The notes under the pieces were generated by a model. That model searched no databases, was not told the DNA's origin, and worked only from the letters and a program-made list of their open reading frames with translations. A stretch of 64,000 bases of DNA from Algicola sagamiensis DSM 14643 (GTDB lineage: Bacteria; Pseudomonadota; Gammaproteobacteria; Enterobacterales; Alteromonadaceae). A program made the position numbers and the translations under genes. The stretch is taken from the NCBI RefSeq assembly GCF_000374485.1, contig NZ_KB894494.1, positions 124,001 through 188,000 on the forward strand, written 5' to 3'. Of the stretch, positions 9,196 to 20,004 are shown piece after piece (the stretch's first letter is position 1; the number at the start of each line of letters is the position of its first letter).

Positions 9196-10476
9196 TTACA
9201 TCTTATCTACAGTAGTTTTTTGCGATGTGAGATGAGTCAGCGCAGCATTGATGAGAGGATCGCGGCGATCTCCCCAATCTGCAACAATGGACTCTTCAAC
9301 ACGAATATCTGGCGCGATCCCACCTTGATGATAACCGGCCTCATTAAGGGCATTCGTGATCTGGAAATTGATCGAATAAACCATACTGTCGCATATCTGC
9401 TGAGGATACATGCCCATAGGCTTACCGCATGTATTCGTACCGACAGTTGTCACTTTGATATGATCTTCAAAAGGCTTCAGTGAGTTGATCACCAATTCAC
9501 TGGCTGAACATGTTTTTTCTGTCGTCAGAACCACCAATTCTTTGATATTCAACAACGACGAGCCTTTTGCATCAAATAAGATTTCTGTTTGGTGATCCTT
9601 CAAGTTTTCATTAAAAGTATATTGTGCGAAACGCTTTCCATGAACCGGAGCTCCTCCAATTTGGGAGGCAAGTATTGCAGCAGCAGAAATAGAGCCACCA
9701 GCGTTATAGCGCAAATCTAAGATCAGTTGATCAACACCTGCTAATTGTGCCAACGCAATATCCAAATCCTCATCATTCTCTGCGATAAAAGCATCATAAG
9801 CCAAATAGCCAACCTGCTGATCTTCTTCCGAGAAAATCTTTGTCTTTTGGACAGTTTTTAAAGGAAATACGTCTTGCCTGATAATTGCACTAAAATGTCG
9901 GCCATCTGGCTTCTCCCACTCCAGATAAAGTTCTTCTTTTTCCAATTGAGATAACAGTGATTCTTCCTGTTCTGGTTCGAAGTATGCTTTAATGGGCTTG
10001 TTGTTGACAACAACGATTCGATCACCACGATCCAATGTGACTTGCGCAGCTGGGCTGAAAGGAGAAACCTGAGAAACTTGGAGGTAATCATCACCTTCTT
10101 CATGTACCACATAAAAACCAAAACCTGATTCTCGGCCTTCAACAAATTTATCAGTATAAGTCTCGATGGGTGTCACATCGCTAAACACATCTACTGGGTT
10201 TCTCAGGGAATAGAGTGTTTCTTGCAATGATTGATCGGGCTGTGCTTGAAATTGCAATGGTAATTCTTGATTCCAATAATAACTGTGTTGCAGATAACGG
10301 AAAAGCGCGTCATTGGCTGATGCCTTCGATGAGCAGTTAGCAGCGACTTGCTGAGAAGGAGCCAGTACACTGGCAAAACGCTGTTGCTGAGCATTTTCGT
10401 TTTGTTTTGGCGAGTCGTCTTCCTGACCACACCCCGTCAGAAAAAGCATCGCACACAGCATTGCAAACTTATTCAT
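9196..10476 (-). CDS. S41-family peptidase lipoprotein, copy 1
   Basis: Predicted envelope lipoprotein protease related to C-terminal processing peptidases. The start at 10476 has AGGA upstream and gives a signal ending in LFLTGC, a lipobox. Conserved YYWNQ near residue 70 opens the family domain, then a PDZ-like segment (GDRIVVVNNKPI), then LDLRYNAGGS. The catalytic Ser is in KTCSASELV (about residue 323), with the Lys in CGKPMG. The two active-site segments each carry a neighbouring Cys (TCSAS, TCGKP), also true of both paralogs nearby. Substrate unknown. It diverges from the binding-protein gene at 10612. Confidence 0.85.
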   Translation of the reverse strand: MNKFAMLCAMLFLTGCGQEDDSPKQNENAQQQRFASVLAPSQQVAANCSSKASANDALFRYLQHSYYWNQELPLQFQAQPDQSLQETLYSLRNPVDVFSDVTPIETYTDKFVEGRESGFGFYVVHEEGDDYLQVSQVSPFSPAAQVTLDRGDRIVVVNNKPIKAYFEPEQEESLLSQLEKEELYLEWEKPDGRHFSAIIRQDVFPLKTVQKTKIFSEEDQQVGYLAYDAFIAENDEDLDIALAQLAGVDQLILDLRYNAGGSISAAAILASQIGGAPVHGKRFAQYTFNENLKDHQTEILFDAKGSSLLNIKELVVLTTEKTCSASELVINSLKPFEDHIKVTTVGTNTCGKPMGMYPQQICDSMVYSINFQITNALNEAGYHQGGIAPDIRVEESIVADWGDRRDPLINAALTHLTSQKTTVDKM

Positions 10477-10611
10477 CACTATCCTTGACTCAATCGCCTC
10501 AAATAAAACCCCTAATCTAACACTCTTCTGCTTAAAAACAAAACCAAAGCGCACGCTACTTGACGATTGGACTAGTATTATTCATAAGAGTTCTGAACGA
10601 ATGGGTAAATT

Positions 10612-11376
10612 TTGCTCCGTTACATATTGAAAGCTTTCATATTTTCATTCTTTTTCTGGGTTTTCTCCTTGGCAGCAAAAGAGATTACGATCAGAGCAGA
10701 TGAATGGTGCCCCTATAATTGCGTACCCGGGACTCCAAAGCCAGGCGTACTCATTGAAATCGCCAATATTGTATTCGAAGAAGCGGGGCACAAGGTCAAG
10801 TACGATACAATGCCCTGGAGTCGTGCCATCGCACTTACACGTCAAGGTAAATTTGATGCGATTGTCGGTGCATATATTGATGATGCACCAGATTTTGTTT
10901 TTCCAGGAATTCCTCTTGCTCACGCCATTGATGCATTTTATACACTGCATGGGAGCACATGGACTTACCAAGGTATCGAAAGCTTAAGAACCGCAGAAAT
11001 TGGCGTCATCAAGGATTATTCATACGGTGAGAAAATGGATGCTTATTTTAAAGAAAGAAAAGGCAAAAGTGTCTGGTATGCAGCTGGCGATACGCCATTA
11101 AAAGACCTCATTCGGATGATGGATGCTAAGCGAGTCGACGTTTTAATTGCAAATCGCTGGGTCATTGGGAATCACTTCCAACGCCATAGGATTCAAGCAA
11201 ACCAATATCGTGAAGCAGGTGTTGTGTCGTTAGAAAATGTCTATATTGCCTTCTCTCCAGTCAAACAGTCATCCAAGATTTATGCAGATATTTTGACGCA
11301 AGGCTTGAAAGATTTAAAGAAAACCGGGACCCTAAAGAGGCTACTCACCTCGTATGGGATCCCGAGTTTGGAATAA
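10612..11376 (+). CDS. Periplasmic amino-acid-type substrate-binding protein (SBP_bac_3)
   Basis: 254 residues. Signal peptide LKAFIFSFFFWVFSLAA, then the type II binding-protein fold: IRADEWCPYNC, a GVLIEIANIVFEEAG motif, MPWSRAIALTRQGKFDAIVGAY, and a C-terminal TLKRLLTSYGIP. These orphan proteins resemble polar amino-acid binding proteins but lack the transporter genes next to them, so this may be a sensor-type or scavenging protein. The start is TTG at 10612 because an in-frame TAA lies only 4 bp before it. It is the only plus-strand gene inside the S41 array. Confidence 0.8.
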   Translation: MLRYILKAFIFSFFFWVFSLAAKEITIRADEWCPYNCVPGTPKPGVLIEIANIVFEEAGHKVKYDTMPWSRAIALTRQGKFDAIVGAYIDDAPDFVFPGIPLAHAIDAFYTLHGSTWTYQGIESLRTAEIGVIKDYSYGEKMDAYFKERKGKSVWYAAGDTPLKDLIRMMDAKRVDVLIANRWVIGNHFQRHRIQANQYREAGVVSLENVYIAFSPVKQSSKIYADILTQGLKDLKKTGTLKRLLTSYGIPSLE

Positions 11377-11392
11377 TGAAGCTTATTTCAAG

Positions 11393-11416
11393 TTAATGAA
11401 GAGTTCACTTCATTAA
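11393..11416. terminator. AT-rich hairpin between convergent genes
   Basis: TTAATGAAG (11393-11401) pairs with CTTCATTAA (11408-11416) around a 6-nt loop. It lies where the binding-protein gene and S41 copy 2 converge and includes the copy 2 stop codon. There is no clear T tract, so termination is probable rather than certain. Confidence 0.4.
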
Positions 11417-12918
11417 AAACGATAATCCATTGTCATTTTCGGTATCGTTAATGTTGTGTGAGGCTCTGATTCTAGAGTCCTAATACTTGACTCAGCAGGG
11501 CAACTTCCATTTTCTAAACGATAAATAGCAGCATTCAGCAATGGATCTCCTTTTTCACCAGAAACTCCCCAATCTGCATGGATAGAGTGGTCGCTATATT
11601 TACACGAAGGTGCAAAACCTGTATTCGCATAATTTTCTTCATTGTTCGCATTGACGATACGAGAGTTAATCGCATAAACAACACTGCTACACATAAATTG
11701 AGGGATCATTCCAAATGGCTTACCACAGCTTTTGGAACCAACCGTGATGACTTCAATATCAGATGGGTATGCTCTTAACGCATTAATAACGAGTTCACTC
11801 GCAGAACATGTGCTGCTTGATGTAAGAACAACCAGTTTTTTCACTGTATCAAGTGTCGTGTGTGTGGTCCCAAACTTTCCATCCGTTGGGTAATTTATAT
11901 CTTCAAAAACTGATGTTACTTCTTTATTATAAGTAGAAGAAAATGAAGGTTTACCCTTAAGTTGCCCAGCAATCTGTGATATCAGTTGGTTTGCAATTGC
12001 AACGGAGCCTCCGCCATTATATCTCAGGTCCAGAACAAGACTCTCAATTTCTTGTCCCCTGAATATCGCAAATGCAGACTCTAGTTCAGATTCTGACACA
12101 GACTCAAAAGCATTAAAAACAAGATAGCCGGTTTTTTCCCCGGATTCGTTTACTTCAAGCAACTGAGTTTTAAAAACAGTCTTTATTTCGTAATCCGTTC
12201 GAGCTAGATTGCCAACTTTTTCTGAGTCACTGACATCCTTCCATTGAATATTCATATGATTCAGTTTATTGACCCATCCTCTGATGAAGTATGCTTTTAG
12301 TGAATCTTGGTATCCTTTCACTTTTTTTAGCTCACCCACAATCTGGCTAATTGTTTTTCCTTGAATGTGGGTGATCTTATCACCTCGAACTAACTTTCCA
12401 TCTGCTGGTGAACCAGGGAATATCTGACGAACTAACAATTCATCGCCAGTATTAGACATTTGGAAATCAATACCATAGCCACCTTTAAGACCATCGATGT
12501 CAGACTTTTTAAACGTTGAATAATCCACTAAAGCACTAAAGTTATCCTTATCTTTTGCGAGCGCTGTTTTACTATTTTTATATGCAATGATTGATGCAAG
12601 TGCATCAGACATTGACTTATTTGCATATGAGTTATCTAACTCTTCTGGAAGGTCTTGATTCCAATAATAGCTTTTCTTTAAGTATGCGAGCAGTGTCTTG
12701 TTTTTCTCCATTTGTGTAGAACAACTCGGCGTCACATCAAGCTGGTTTCTTAAAAACTTCAATCCATCCGGTACATCAGAATCATCTACAACAACACCAT
12801 TATTATCCAAGCCTGTTTTACCCGAATTATTTTTATTGGCTTGATCATCCATTGTAGAACCACCCTTACATCCCACTAAACCAAGGGCCAATAAAACAGC
12901 TAAAGATACTACACGCAT
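11413..12918 (-). CDS. S41-family peptidase lipoprotein, copy 2
   Basis: 501 residues, the longest of the three paralogs. The signal ends in a lipobox, GLVGC, after MRVVSLAVLLAL, with a GGGAG site 7 bp before the ATG. A polar linker leads to KSYYWNQDLPEEL, a PDZ-like GDKITHIQGKTI, VLDLRYNGGGSV, the Ser segment STCSASELV (about residue 370) and the Lys segment SCGKPFG. The C-terminus carries extra Cys (PSCKYSD, GSCPAES). It is probably anchored in the outer membrane facing the periplasm. Substrate unknown. Confidence 0.85.
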   Translation of the reverse strand: MRVVSLAVLLALGLVGCKGGSTMDDQANKNNSGKTGLDNNGVVVDDSDVPDGLKFLRNQLDVTPSCSTQMEKNKTLLAYLKKSYYWNQDLPEELDNSYANKSMSDALASIIAYKNSKTALAKDKDNFSALVDYSTFKKSDIDGLKGGYGIDFQMSNTGDELLVRQIFPGSPADGKLVRGDKITHIQGKTISQIVGELKKVKGYQDSLKAYFIRGWVNKLNHMNIQWKDVSDSEKVGNLARTDYEIKTVFKTQLLEVNESGEKTGYLVFNAFESVSESELESAFAIFRGQEIESLVLDLRYNGGGSVAIANQLISQIAGQLKGKPSFSSTYNKEVTSVFEDINYPTDGKFGTTHTTLDTVKKLVVLTSSSTCSASELVINALRAYPSDIEVITVGSKSCGKPFGMIPQFMCSSVVYAINSRIVNANNEENYANTGFAPSCKYSDHSIHADWGVSGEKGDPLLNAAIYRLENGSCPAESSIRTLESEPHTTLTIPKMTMDYRF

Positions 12919-13102
12919 TCAGTCACTCCCAAAAAAGACATCCTAATAAAAAATCACCAGGCATCTTATCAGAAAGCGAATAACAATCAACCAATGTATG
13001 TATTTATTGTTAAAAAAACCTCTTTTAAACAGAGATGTTTGGACGGTAGCTTTAAAATGGATTAACAACTTTACCCATAAAGTTCCGTTATCGCTAATAA
13101 GA

Positions 13103-14473
13103 TTAATTGAGTTGCCTTGTGATTCGATGCATTGGATGCCCATATGGATAAAATTCGATGGATGTATCTTGTGCTGCTTCTTCAAAACGTCTGAAGTGTC
13201 TTGGGGACGTAGAGCAATCATTTGTTTCTAAGTAATTAATGCCTTCTTTGAGCAGCGGATCATTCAAACTGCCCCAATCTGATGTGATCTGATCCGTCAC
13301 CTTACAAGAGGGCGTTAATCCTTTAAAGAGAAATTCTTCTCCATTATCGTCGTTATTGTTCAAAATAAAGTTAATTGCAAATACAGTTGCACCGCAAAAT
13401 TGCACGACCTGTTGTCCCACTGGCTTACCACATGTCGAATCGCCGATTAAGGTGGTATTCAGCTCGCCAGGGTAAGCTGAAAGCGCATTCAACACAAGCT
13501 CACTGGAAGAGCATGTTGACTTTGTCGATAGGATCACAAGGTCATCAATATTCAAAGTAGCATACTGACCAAGATCGAATTTTGCTTCTTTGTTTTCTTT
13601 CGCGCGTAAGTCATTGAATTGCTGTTTATAGAAAATATTGCCTGCTAAGCCAATTCCACCAATACTGGCACTCATCTTGTTGGCTACATCTACAAATCCA
13701 CCAGAGTTGTATCTCAAATCCAGGATCATTTTTTTGATATTTTTGTCAGCAAATTCTTGAAACACAGGTTTGAGGGATGCATCGGATAAGCCATTAAATG
13801 AATTGAAAACCAAATACCCTACATCGCCGACCGTCGAATCAATCACTTGATGATGTAAGACTGGTGTATCCTTCACAGTCGCTGTTTCAAATGTTGCTTC
13901 CTTGGTCTCATTTGATGGTGTTCGCCACTTCAATTTGACTGATAATCCTAACTTGCCACTATTTTTAATTTTCGCCCAAGTATTTGTCCCTGATTTGACT
14001 TGTGCAAATAGTGTTGCGATCGGAACACCATCAATTTCTGTGATTGTCACGCCGCGTTGTAAACCACCTTTCTCTGCTGGAGAACCGGGAACAACATATC
14101 GGACCCGAAATGTATCATTACGCCTGTCTTCGCTATACCCATACCCAAAAAAAGTTTCTCCAAGCAGATTGCCAGAACTGAGTTTCTCTTCTCGTATAAA
14201 ACTAAATTTATCTTCCGACCATAATAGGGATTTAAATGCGGTTCCCATGGTTGAATGTGCACTGGCATCAAAATTGGAGGGAATTCTCGTATTCCACAAA
14301 TACTTTTCCTGCATATGCCGTTGTAGGATCTCATTCGCTTCGAGAATTGAGCCACAATTACCAGGAGGTGTTTCCGAGCTGCCAGAAGTGCCACCTGAGG
14401 TCGCAACATTATTATTATCAGACCCACAAGCGGCCAGAAAGCTCAATAAAACAAGAATATAAAGATGACGCAC
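13103..14473 (-). CDS. S41-family peptidase lipoprotein, copy 3
   Basis: 456 residues from a GTG with AGGA 7 bp upstream. Lipobox FLAAC after MRHLYILVLLS, then a Ser/Gly/Asn linker, KYLWNTRIPSNFD, a PDZ-like GVTITEIDGVPI, MILDLRYNSGGFV, Ser in STCSSSELV (about residue 320) and Lys in TCGKPVG. It shares the Cys-next-to-catalytic-residue pattern of copies 1 and 2 and the C-terminal PSCK element of copy 2. It is upstream of copy 2 on the same strand with 184 bp between, so each copy may have its own promoter. Confidence 0.85.
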   Translation of the reverse strand: MRHLYILVLLSFLAACGSDNNNVATSGGTSGSSETPPGNCGSILEANEILQRHMQEKYLWNTRIPSNFDASAHSTMGTAFKSLLWSEDKFSFIREEKLSSGNLLGETFFGYGYSEDRRNDTFRVRYVVPGSPAEKGGLQRGVTITEIDGVPIATLFAQVKSGTNTWAKIKNSGKLGLSVKLKWRTPSNETKEATFETATVKDTPVLHHQVIDSTVGDVGYLVFNSFNGLSDASLKPVFQEFADKNIKKMILDLRYNSGGFVDVANKMSASIGGIGLAGNIFYKQQFNDLRAKENKEAKFDLGQYATLNIDDLVILSTKSTCSSSELVLNALSAYPGELNTTLIGDSTCGKPVGQQVVQFCGATVFAINFILNNNDDNGEEFLFKGLTPSCKVTDQITSDWGSLNDPLLKEGINYLETNDCSTSPRHFRRFEEAAQDTSIEFYPYGHPMHRITRQLN

Positions 14474-14577
14474 GAGATCGTCCTTTTCTGATTTGACTGA
14501 CTATCAGAATGACCGTCTCTGAAAAAAAATTCAACTATTCATCAATGAAAAGCAGAGGGGATAAATGGGGTAGGACA

Positions 14578-14602
14578 ACTGTGCCACACAAAGCGGCACA
14601 GT
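14578..14602 (-). terminator. Probable purA terminator
   Basis: ACTGTGCC (14578-14585) pairs with GGCACAGT (14595-14602) around a 9-nt loop, 12 bp past the purA stop. The stem is strong but no T run follows on the minus strand. Confidence 0.45.
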
Positions 14603-14614
14603 CTAGATCACAGA

Positions 14615-16258
<1,644 letters not shown>

Positions 16259-16465
16259 CTACACTGACAAAAACAGTAACAGGCCCGCTCCCAAAAAAAG
16301 CATGGCTCTTCCCATATTTTGCAACTGGGCTGTCTCTAACTCAGCGATCATCTGGATCAATCCGCGCCATTGTTCAGGGAAGAATGCCGGCCCCAGCCCT
16401 TCAAGGATTAAAAGGAGTGCAATTGCACCAAGGACAATCTGTATCATGGGTAAGCTCATTTTCAT
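16259..16465 (-). CDS. DUF2065 (YjeT-like) small inner-membrane protein
   Basis: 68 residues with two membrane helices: about 8-24 (IVLGAIALLLILEGLGP) and about 52-66 (MLFLGAGLLLFL). The LEGLGPAFFPEQWR segment is the family signature. Function unknown; it is conserved next to hflC in gammaproteobacteria. The hflC terminator lies between hflC and this gene, and the GGAG ribosome site (complement of 16474-16477) lies inside the terminator stem, 8 bp from the ATG. Confidence 0.88.
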   Translation of the reverse strand: MKMSLPMIQIVLGAIALLLILEGLGPAFFPEQWRGLIQMIAELETAQLQNMGRAMLFLGAGLLLFLSV

Positions 16466-16490
16466 AAAAAAGGCTCCAAACGGAGCCTTT
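16466..16490 (-). terminator. Terminator after hflC, overlapping the DUF2065 ribosome site
   Basis: AAAGGCTCC (16469-16477) pairs perfectly with GGAGCCTTT (16482-16490) around AAAC. On the minus strand the stem is followed by TTTTTT and then the ATG of the DUF2065 gene. It should end most hfq-hflX-hflK-hflC transcripts while read-through RNA would carry the small gene with its ribosome site paired. Confidence 0.88.
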
Positions 16491-16533
16491 CTGATTCATG
16501 ATTAATTTCAAAAAACAAAACGTGAAAAAGCGA

Positions 16534-17418
16534 TTATTGCTTTCCTCTTGCGTCTTTCATATAACGGAAGAAATCGCTATCTGGCTCAATCACCATCACA
16601 TCGCTCTTCGTATTAAAGCTCTTCTTATACGCATCTAAACTGCGGACAAAGCTATAAAACTCTGGGCTCTTTGAAAATGCATCTGCGTATGTTTTGGCTG
16701 CAATCGCATCGCCTTCACCACGAAGCGTCAATGAGTCTTTCTGAGCTTGTGCCAGCATCAGCGTGATTTTCTTATCTACACCAGCCTTGATGACCTCCGC
16801 TTTTTCGCGGCCTTGTGAGCGGTGTTCTTTTGCAACAACTTCACGCTCTGTTCTCATTCGCTTATAAATAGAGTTACTCACTTCTTCTGGAAGGTTAATT
16901 TGCTTCACTCGCACATCGACAATTTCGATACCAAGATCGCCAGAACCCTTCTGAGCCTGCTCCATTGCTTCTTCCATCAGTTCGCTCCGTTCACCAGAGA
17001 CAATTTCACGGATTGTTCTTGTACCAAACTCCGTCCGTAGTCCGTTGTTCACCTTTTGCTTAAGTAGGCTTTCCGCATTGCCTTTTTGAGCACGTGTTGA
17101 AAGATAATATTGCGCAAAGTCGCTCACACGCCACTTCACATAACTATCAACGATTAAGTCTTTTTTCTCTGAAGTAACAAAACGACCAGCCTCGTCATCC
17201 AACGTTTGTAATCGAGCATCGATTTTCTCAACACGGTTGATAAATGGAATTTTAAAATGCAACCCAGGCTCAAAGATTTGTGGCTTTTCTGTCGCACCGA
17301 CACGGAGTACTTTACCAAACTGGATCACAATCCCTCTTTCACCTTCTTTCACAACAAAGATCGAAGATAAGAAAGTTAGTAATACTGCAAATAGGAGGAT
17401 GAGTGTTTTCATATTCAT
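16534..17418 (-). CDS. hflC: Protease modulator HflC
   Basis: Inner-membrane SPFH/band-7 protein that forms a cage with HflK around FtsH and modulates its proteolysis. 294 residues: one N-terminal membrane helix (about 4-21), then KEGERGIVIQFGKVLR, the SPFH domain and a long helical region rich in Ala/Lys (KEHRSQGREKAEVIKAG). It starts 4 bp behind the hflK stop, and GGGAG lies before the ATG. Confidence 0.96.
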   Translation of the reverse strand: MNMKTLILLFAVLLTFLSSIFVVKEGERGIVIQFGKVLRVGATEKPQIFEPGLHFKIPFINRVEKIDARLQTLDDEAGRFVTSEKKDLIVDSYVKWRVSDFAQYYLSTRAQKGNAESLLKQKVNNGLRTEFGTRTIREIVSGERSELMEEAMEQAQKGSGDLGIEIVDVRVKQINLPEEVSNSIYKRMRTEREVVAKEHRSQGREKAEVIKAGVDKKITLMLAQAQKDSLTLRGEGDAIAAKTYADAFSKSPEFYSFVRSLDAYKKSFNTKSDVMVIEPDSDFFRYMKDARGKQ

Positions 17419-17422
17419 TTAA

Positions 17423-18583
17423 TTATCTCCCGTCACGATAAGAACTACCACGGCCATAACTCGTCGTCGGCTTCGTATTCACCCCTGAAGTTGGTGCATA
17501 CTGTGGCTGCATTGTGTGGGAATCATGTCTTAACATCTGAGAATTTGAAGTCGCATTACCGCGCTGAATAATTTTATCCAACGGCAAATACATCATGTTA
17601 CCACCGTTTTTGGTATCAACCAGCACCTTTGAGGAATTCGACATCACCGATTCCATCGTTTCCAGATATAAGCGCTGGCGCGTCACTTCCGGTGCTGCGG
17701 TGTATTCAGGTAGCAGCTTGCTAAAGCGTGCCACTTCACCCTGAGCCTCCAGGATCACACGGCCTTTATACGCTTCTGCTTCTTCAAGAATACGTTTGAC
17801 ACGTCCACGTGCTTTTGGTTCTTTCTCGCGCTGATATGCTTCTGCTTCACGAATAAAGCGCTCTTCATCTTCCTGGGCCGCAATCGCATCATCGAATGCA
17901 TCTTTGACTGGCTCTGGAGGACGTGCGTCTTTAAAGTTCACATCAAGAATTTGTAAACCAAGTTGATAAGGCTCGATAATACTTTCAAGTTCTTTCCAGG
18001 TTTTTTGGCGAATATCTTCACGGCCGGTCGTCAAGATTTGATCCATCGTCGAGTGACCAATCACATAACGCAGGGCACTATCAATCGCCTCGCGAAGGGA
18101 ATTATCTGCATCCGTCACATTAAACTTATAGGCTTTCGCATCAAGGACTTTATATTGGACTTCCATCGCAACATGAACGACATTCTCGTCCTGTGTCAAC
18201 ATATCGCCTTTCGCCATTTTATCAAGAACAGATTCTGTATCGATCGAAATGACTGTGTCGATAAAAGTAGGCTTCCAGTGAAGGCCCGCGTCGACAAGGG
18301 TATTGAATTCTCCAAATCTTAATACAACGCCTTTCTCACGTTCTTTAATCGTGTAAAAACCGCTAATACCCCAGCTGATTAAGCCAATAATTAGAAGTAG
18401 CGTCAGGCCGACACCACTAAATGAAGTGTTTCTTTTGTTTCCGCCACCGAAAACACCACCAAATTTATCACCCAGCCCCTTAAAAATTTCATCGAGGTCT
18501 GGTGGTCCCTGGTCTTTATCGTTTCTTTGTTTCCAAGGATCGTTATTCTTGCCGTTTTGATTTCCCGGCTCATTCCAAGCCAT
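17423..18583 (-). CDS. hflK: Protease modulator HflK
   Basis: Partner of HflC in the periplasm-facing HflKC complex that surrounds FtsH. 386 residues from MAWNEPGNQNGKNNDPW, which matches E. coli HflK. This start has GGAG 6 bp upstream; an ATG 12 bp earlier would place that site inside the gene. A Gly-rich N-terminal tail, a membrane helix at about 53-75 (VGLTLLLIIGLISWGISGFYTI interrupted), the SPFH domain and a helical C-terminal part follow. The Tyr/Ser/Gly-rich C-terminal tail is variable. Confidence 0.95.
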   Translation of the reverse strand: MAWNEPGNQNGKNNDPWKQRNDKDQGPPDLDEIFKGLGDKFGGVFGGGNKRNTSFSGVGLTLLLIIGLISWGISGFYTIKEREKGVVLRFGEFNTLVDAGLHWKPTFIDTVISIDTESVLDKMAKGDMLTQDENVVHVAMEVQYKVLDAKAYKFNVTDADNSLREAIDSALRYVIGHSTMDQILTTGREDIRQKTWKELESIIEPYQLGLQILDVNFKDARPPEPVKDAFDDAIAAQEDEERFIREAEAYQREKEPKARGRVKRILEEAEAYKGRVILEAQGEVARFSKLLPEYTAAPEVTRQRLYLETMESVMSNSSKVLVDTKNGGNMMYLPLDKIIQRGNATSNSQMLRHDSHTMQPQYAPTSGVNTKPTTSYGRGSSYRDGR

Positions 18584-18640
18584 AGTTAACTCCACTCAAC
18601 GGAAAATGAATGATTTTCAAAAGCTTATTATTAACGCTAT

Positions 18641-18679
18641 GTTTCACACAGACATGAATCTTCGTTCATGCGATGAAAC
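18641..18679. promoter_or_regulatory. Nested hairpin between hflX and hflK
   Basis: CATGAA (18653-18658) pairs with TTCATG (18665-18670), enclosed by GTTTCA (18641-18646) with TGAAAC (18674-18679). It lies in the 117-bp gap and may be a processing site or weak attenuator between hflX and hflK. No T run is present. Confidence 0.3.
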
Positions 18680-18700
18680 ATTGACCCCAAAATAACAGGC

Positions 18701-19990
18701 TTATGACTGTGAAATAAAAGTCTCGATTTCCGGCCCGTTTTTCTTGACAAGTTTCTGCCACTCCCGCGACTGTAAACGAACATCCAAGAGCCAGGAGCCA
18801 TCTTCCTCAAAACTTTCTTTATGAATGCAATTTAACTGATACAGAGCTCCCACAACATGCCCGAATCTGGGCGGGATTTTCAAATGGTAGTTGACCATCT
18901 GATGCCCCAGTAATTCAGAAATTGCTTCCAAGAGTAATGAACACCCTGCGCCCGTTTTCGCAGATAGCCATACTCTTATCGGAATCCCATATTCATTACG
19001 ATCAATATGAGGTTCATATTCTTCAACCGCATCAACCTTATTAAAAACTTGCAGTTGAGGCAATTCATTCGCTTCAATTTCTTCTAAAACAAGCTCCACT
19101 TGCTCAACATTTTCTTTGCATTGCTCATCGGAAGCGTCGATAACATGCAATTGTAAATCTGCTTCTTTTGCTTCTTGAAGCGTCGCTTTAAACGCTGCGA
19201 CAAGATCATGCGGCAAGTGACGGATAAAGCCAACCGTATCTGCTAAAATGGCAGTGCCTATATCCTGTAACTCAACTTTTCTCAGCGTTGGATCCAATGT
19301 TGCAAATAGCTGATCCGCAGCGTAAATTTCAGAGTGGGTAAGTTGGTTAAATAAGGTGGACTTTCCCGCATTGGTATAGCCCACCAAAGAAATCGTCGGA
19401 ATTTCCGCGCGATCTCTAGCACGACGGCTTTGCTCCCGTTGCCGTTGAACTTTTTCCAGACGTTTTGTGATGGATTTGATCCGGCCACGTAAAAGTCGCC
19501 TGTCTGTTTCTAACTGGGTTTCACCCGGGCCTCGTAAACCAATCCCACCTTTTTGCCTTTCGAGGTGAGTCCACCCTCGAACAAGGCGAGTTGAAAGGTG
19601 TCGCAATTGCGCTAGTTCAACTTGCAACTTCCCTTCATGGGTTCGGGCCCGCTGAGCAAATATATCAAGAATCAACCCTGTTCTGTCTATCACGCGACAT
19701 TTACAGAGTGTTTCTATATTCCTTTCCTGCGAGGGAGATAAAGCATGATTGAAGATAATAATATCCGCCTCATAATGCCGAACAACCTCTGCAAGCTCAT
19801 CAGCCTTACCCCGCCCAACAAAATATTTGCTGTCAGGTGAAGACCGTGAAGCAGTCAGCACAAAAAGTTCTGTTGCACCAGCAGAAGATACGAGCATTTT
19901 TAGCTCATCTAAATCTTCCCTATCGTTTTCATCCGGGAAATCAACATGCACAAGAATTGCACGTTCCCCAGCTTCATACCGCTCAAACAA
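18701..19990 (-). CDS. hflX: GTPase HflX
   Basis: Ribosome-associated GTPase that splits stalled or heat-damaged 70S ribosomes. 429 residues: N-terminal HflX domain (YFVGRGKADEL, HALSPSQERNIE), a coiled-coil linker (ITKRLEKVQRQREQSRRARDR), then the G domain with G1 GYTNAGKSTLFN, G3 DTVGFIRHLPHDLV and G4 NKVD. It lies 14 bp behind hfq and is part of the hfq-hflX-hflK-hflC unit. Confidence 0.96.
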   Translation of the reverse strand: MFERYEAGERAILVHVDFPDENDREDLDELKMLVSSAGATELFVLTASRSSPDSKYFVGRGKADELAEVVRHYEADIIIFNHALSPSQERNIETLCKCRVIDRTGLILDIFAQRARTHEGKLQVELAQLRHLSTRLVRGWTHLERQKGGIGLRGPGETQLETDRRLLRGRIKSITKRLEKVQRQREQSRRARDRAEIPTISLVGYTNAGKSTLFNQLTHSEIYAADQLFATLDPTLRKVELQDIGTAILADTVGFIRHLPHDLVAAFKATLQEAKEADLQLHVIDASDEQCKENVEQVELVLEEIEANELPQLQVFNKVDAVEEYEPHIDRNEYGIPIRVWLSAKTGAGCSLLLEAISELLGHQMVNYHLKIPPRFGHVVGALYQLNCIHKESFEEDGSWLLDVRLQSREWQKLVKKNGPEIETFISQS

Positions 19991-20004
19991 CGAAACGTCC
20001 CCTG

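Noticed and set aside
12943-13221. 92-codon minus frame between S41 copies 2 and 3
   Set aside because: It overlaps the copy 3 C-terminus out of frame and has no ribosome site or coherent protein character.
12998-13231. 77-codon plus frame opposite S41 copy 3
   Set aside because: Antisense shadow; no ribosome site, no recognisable protein.
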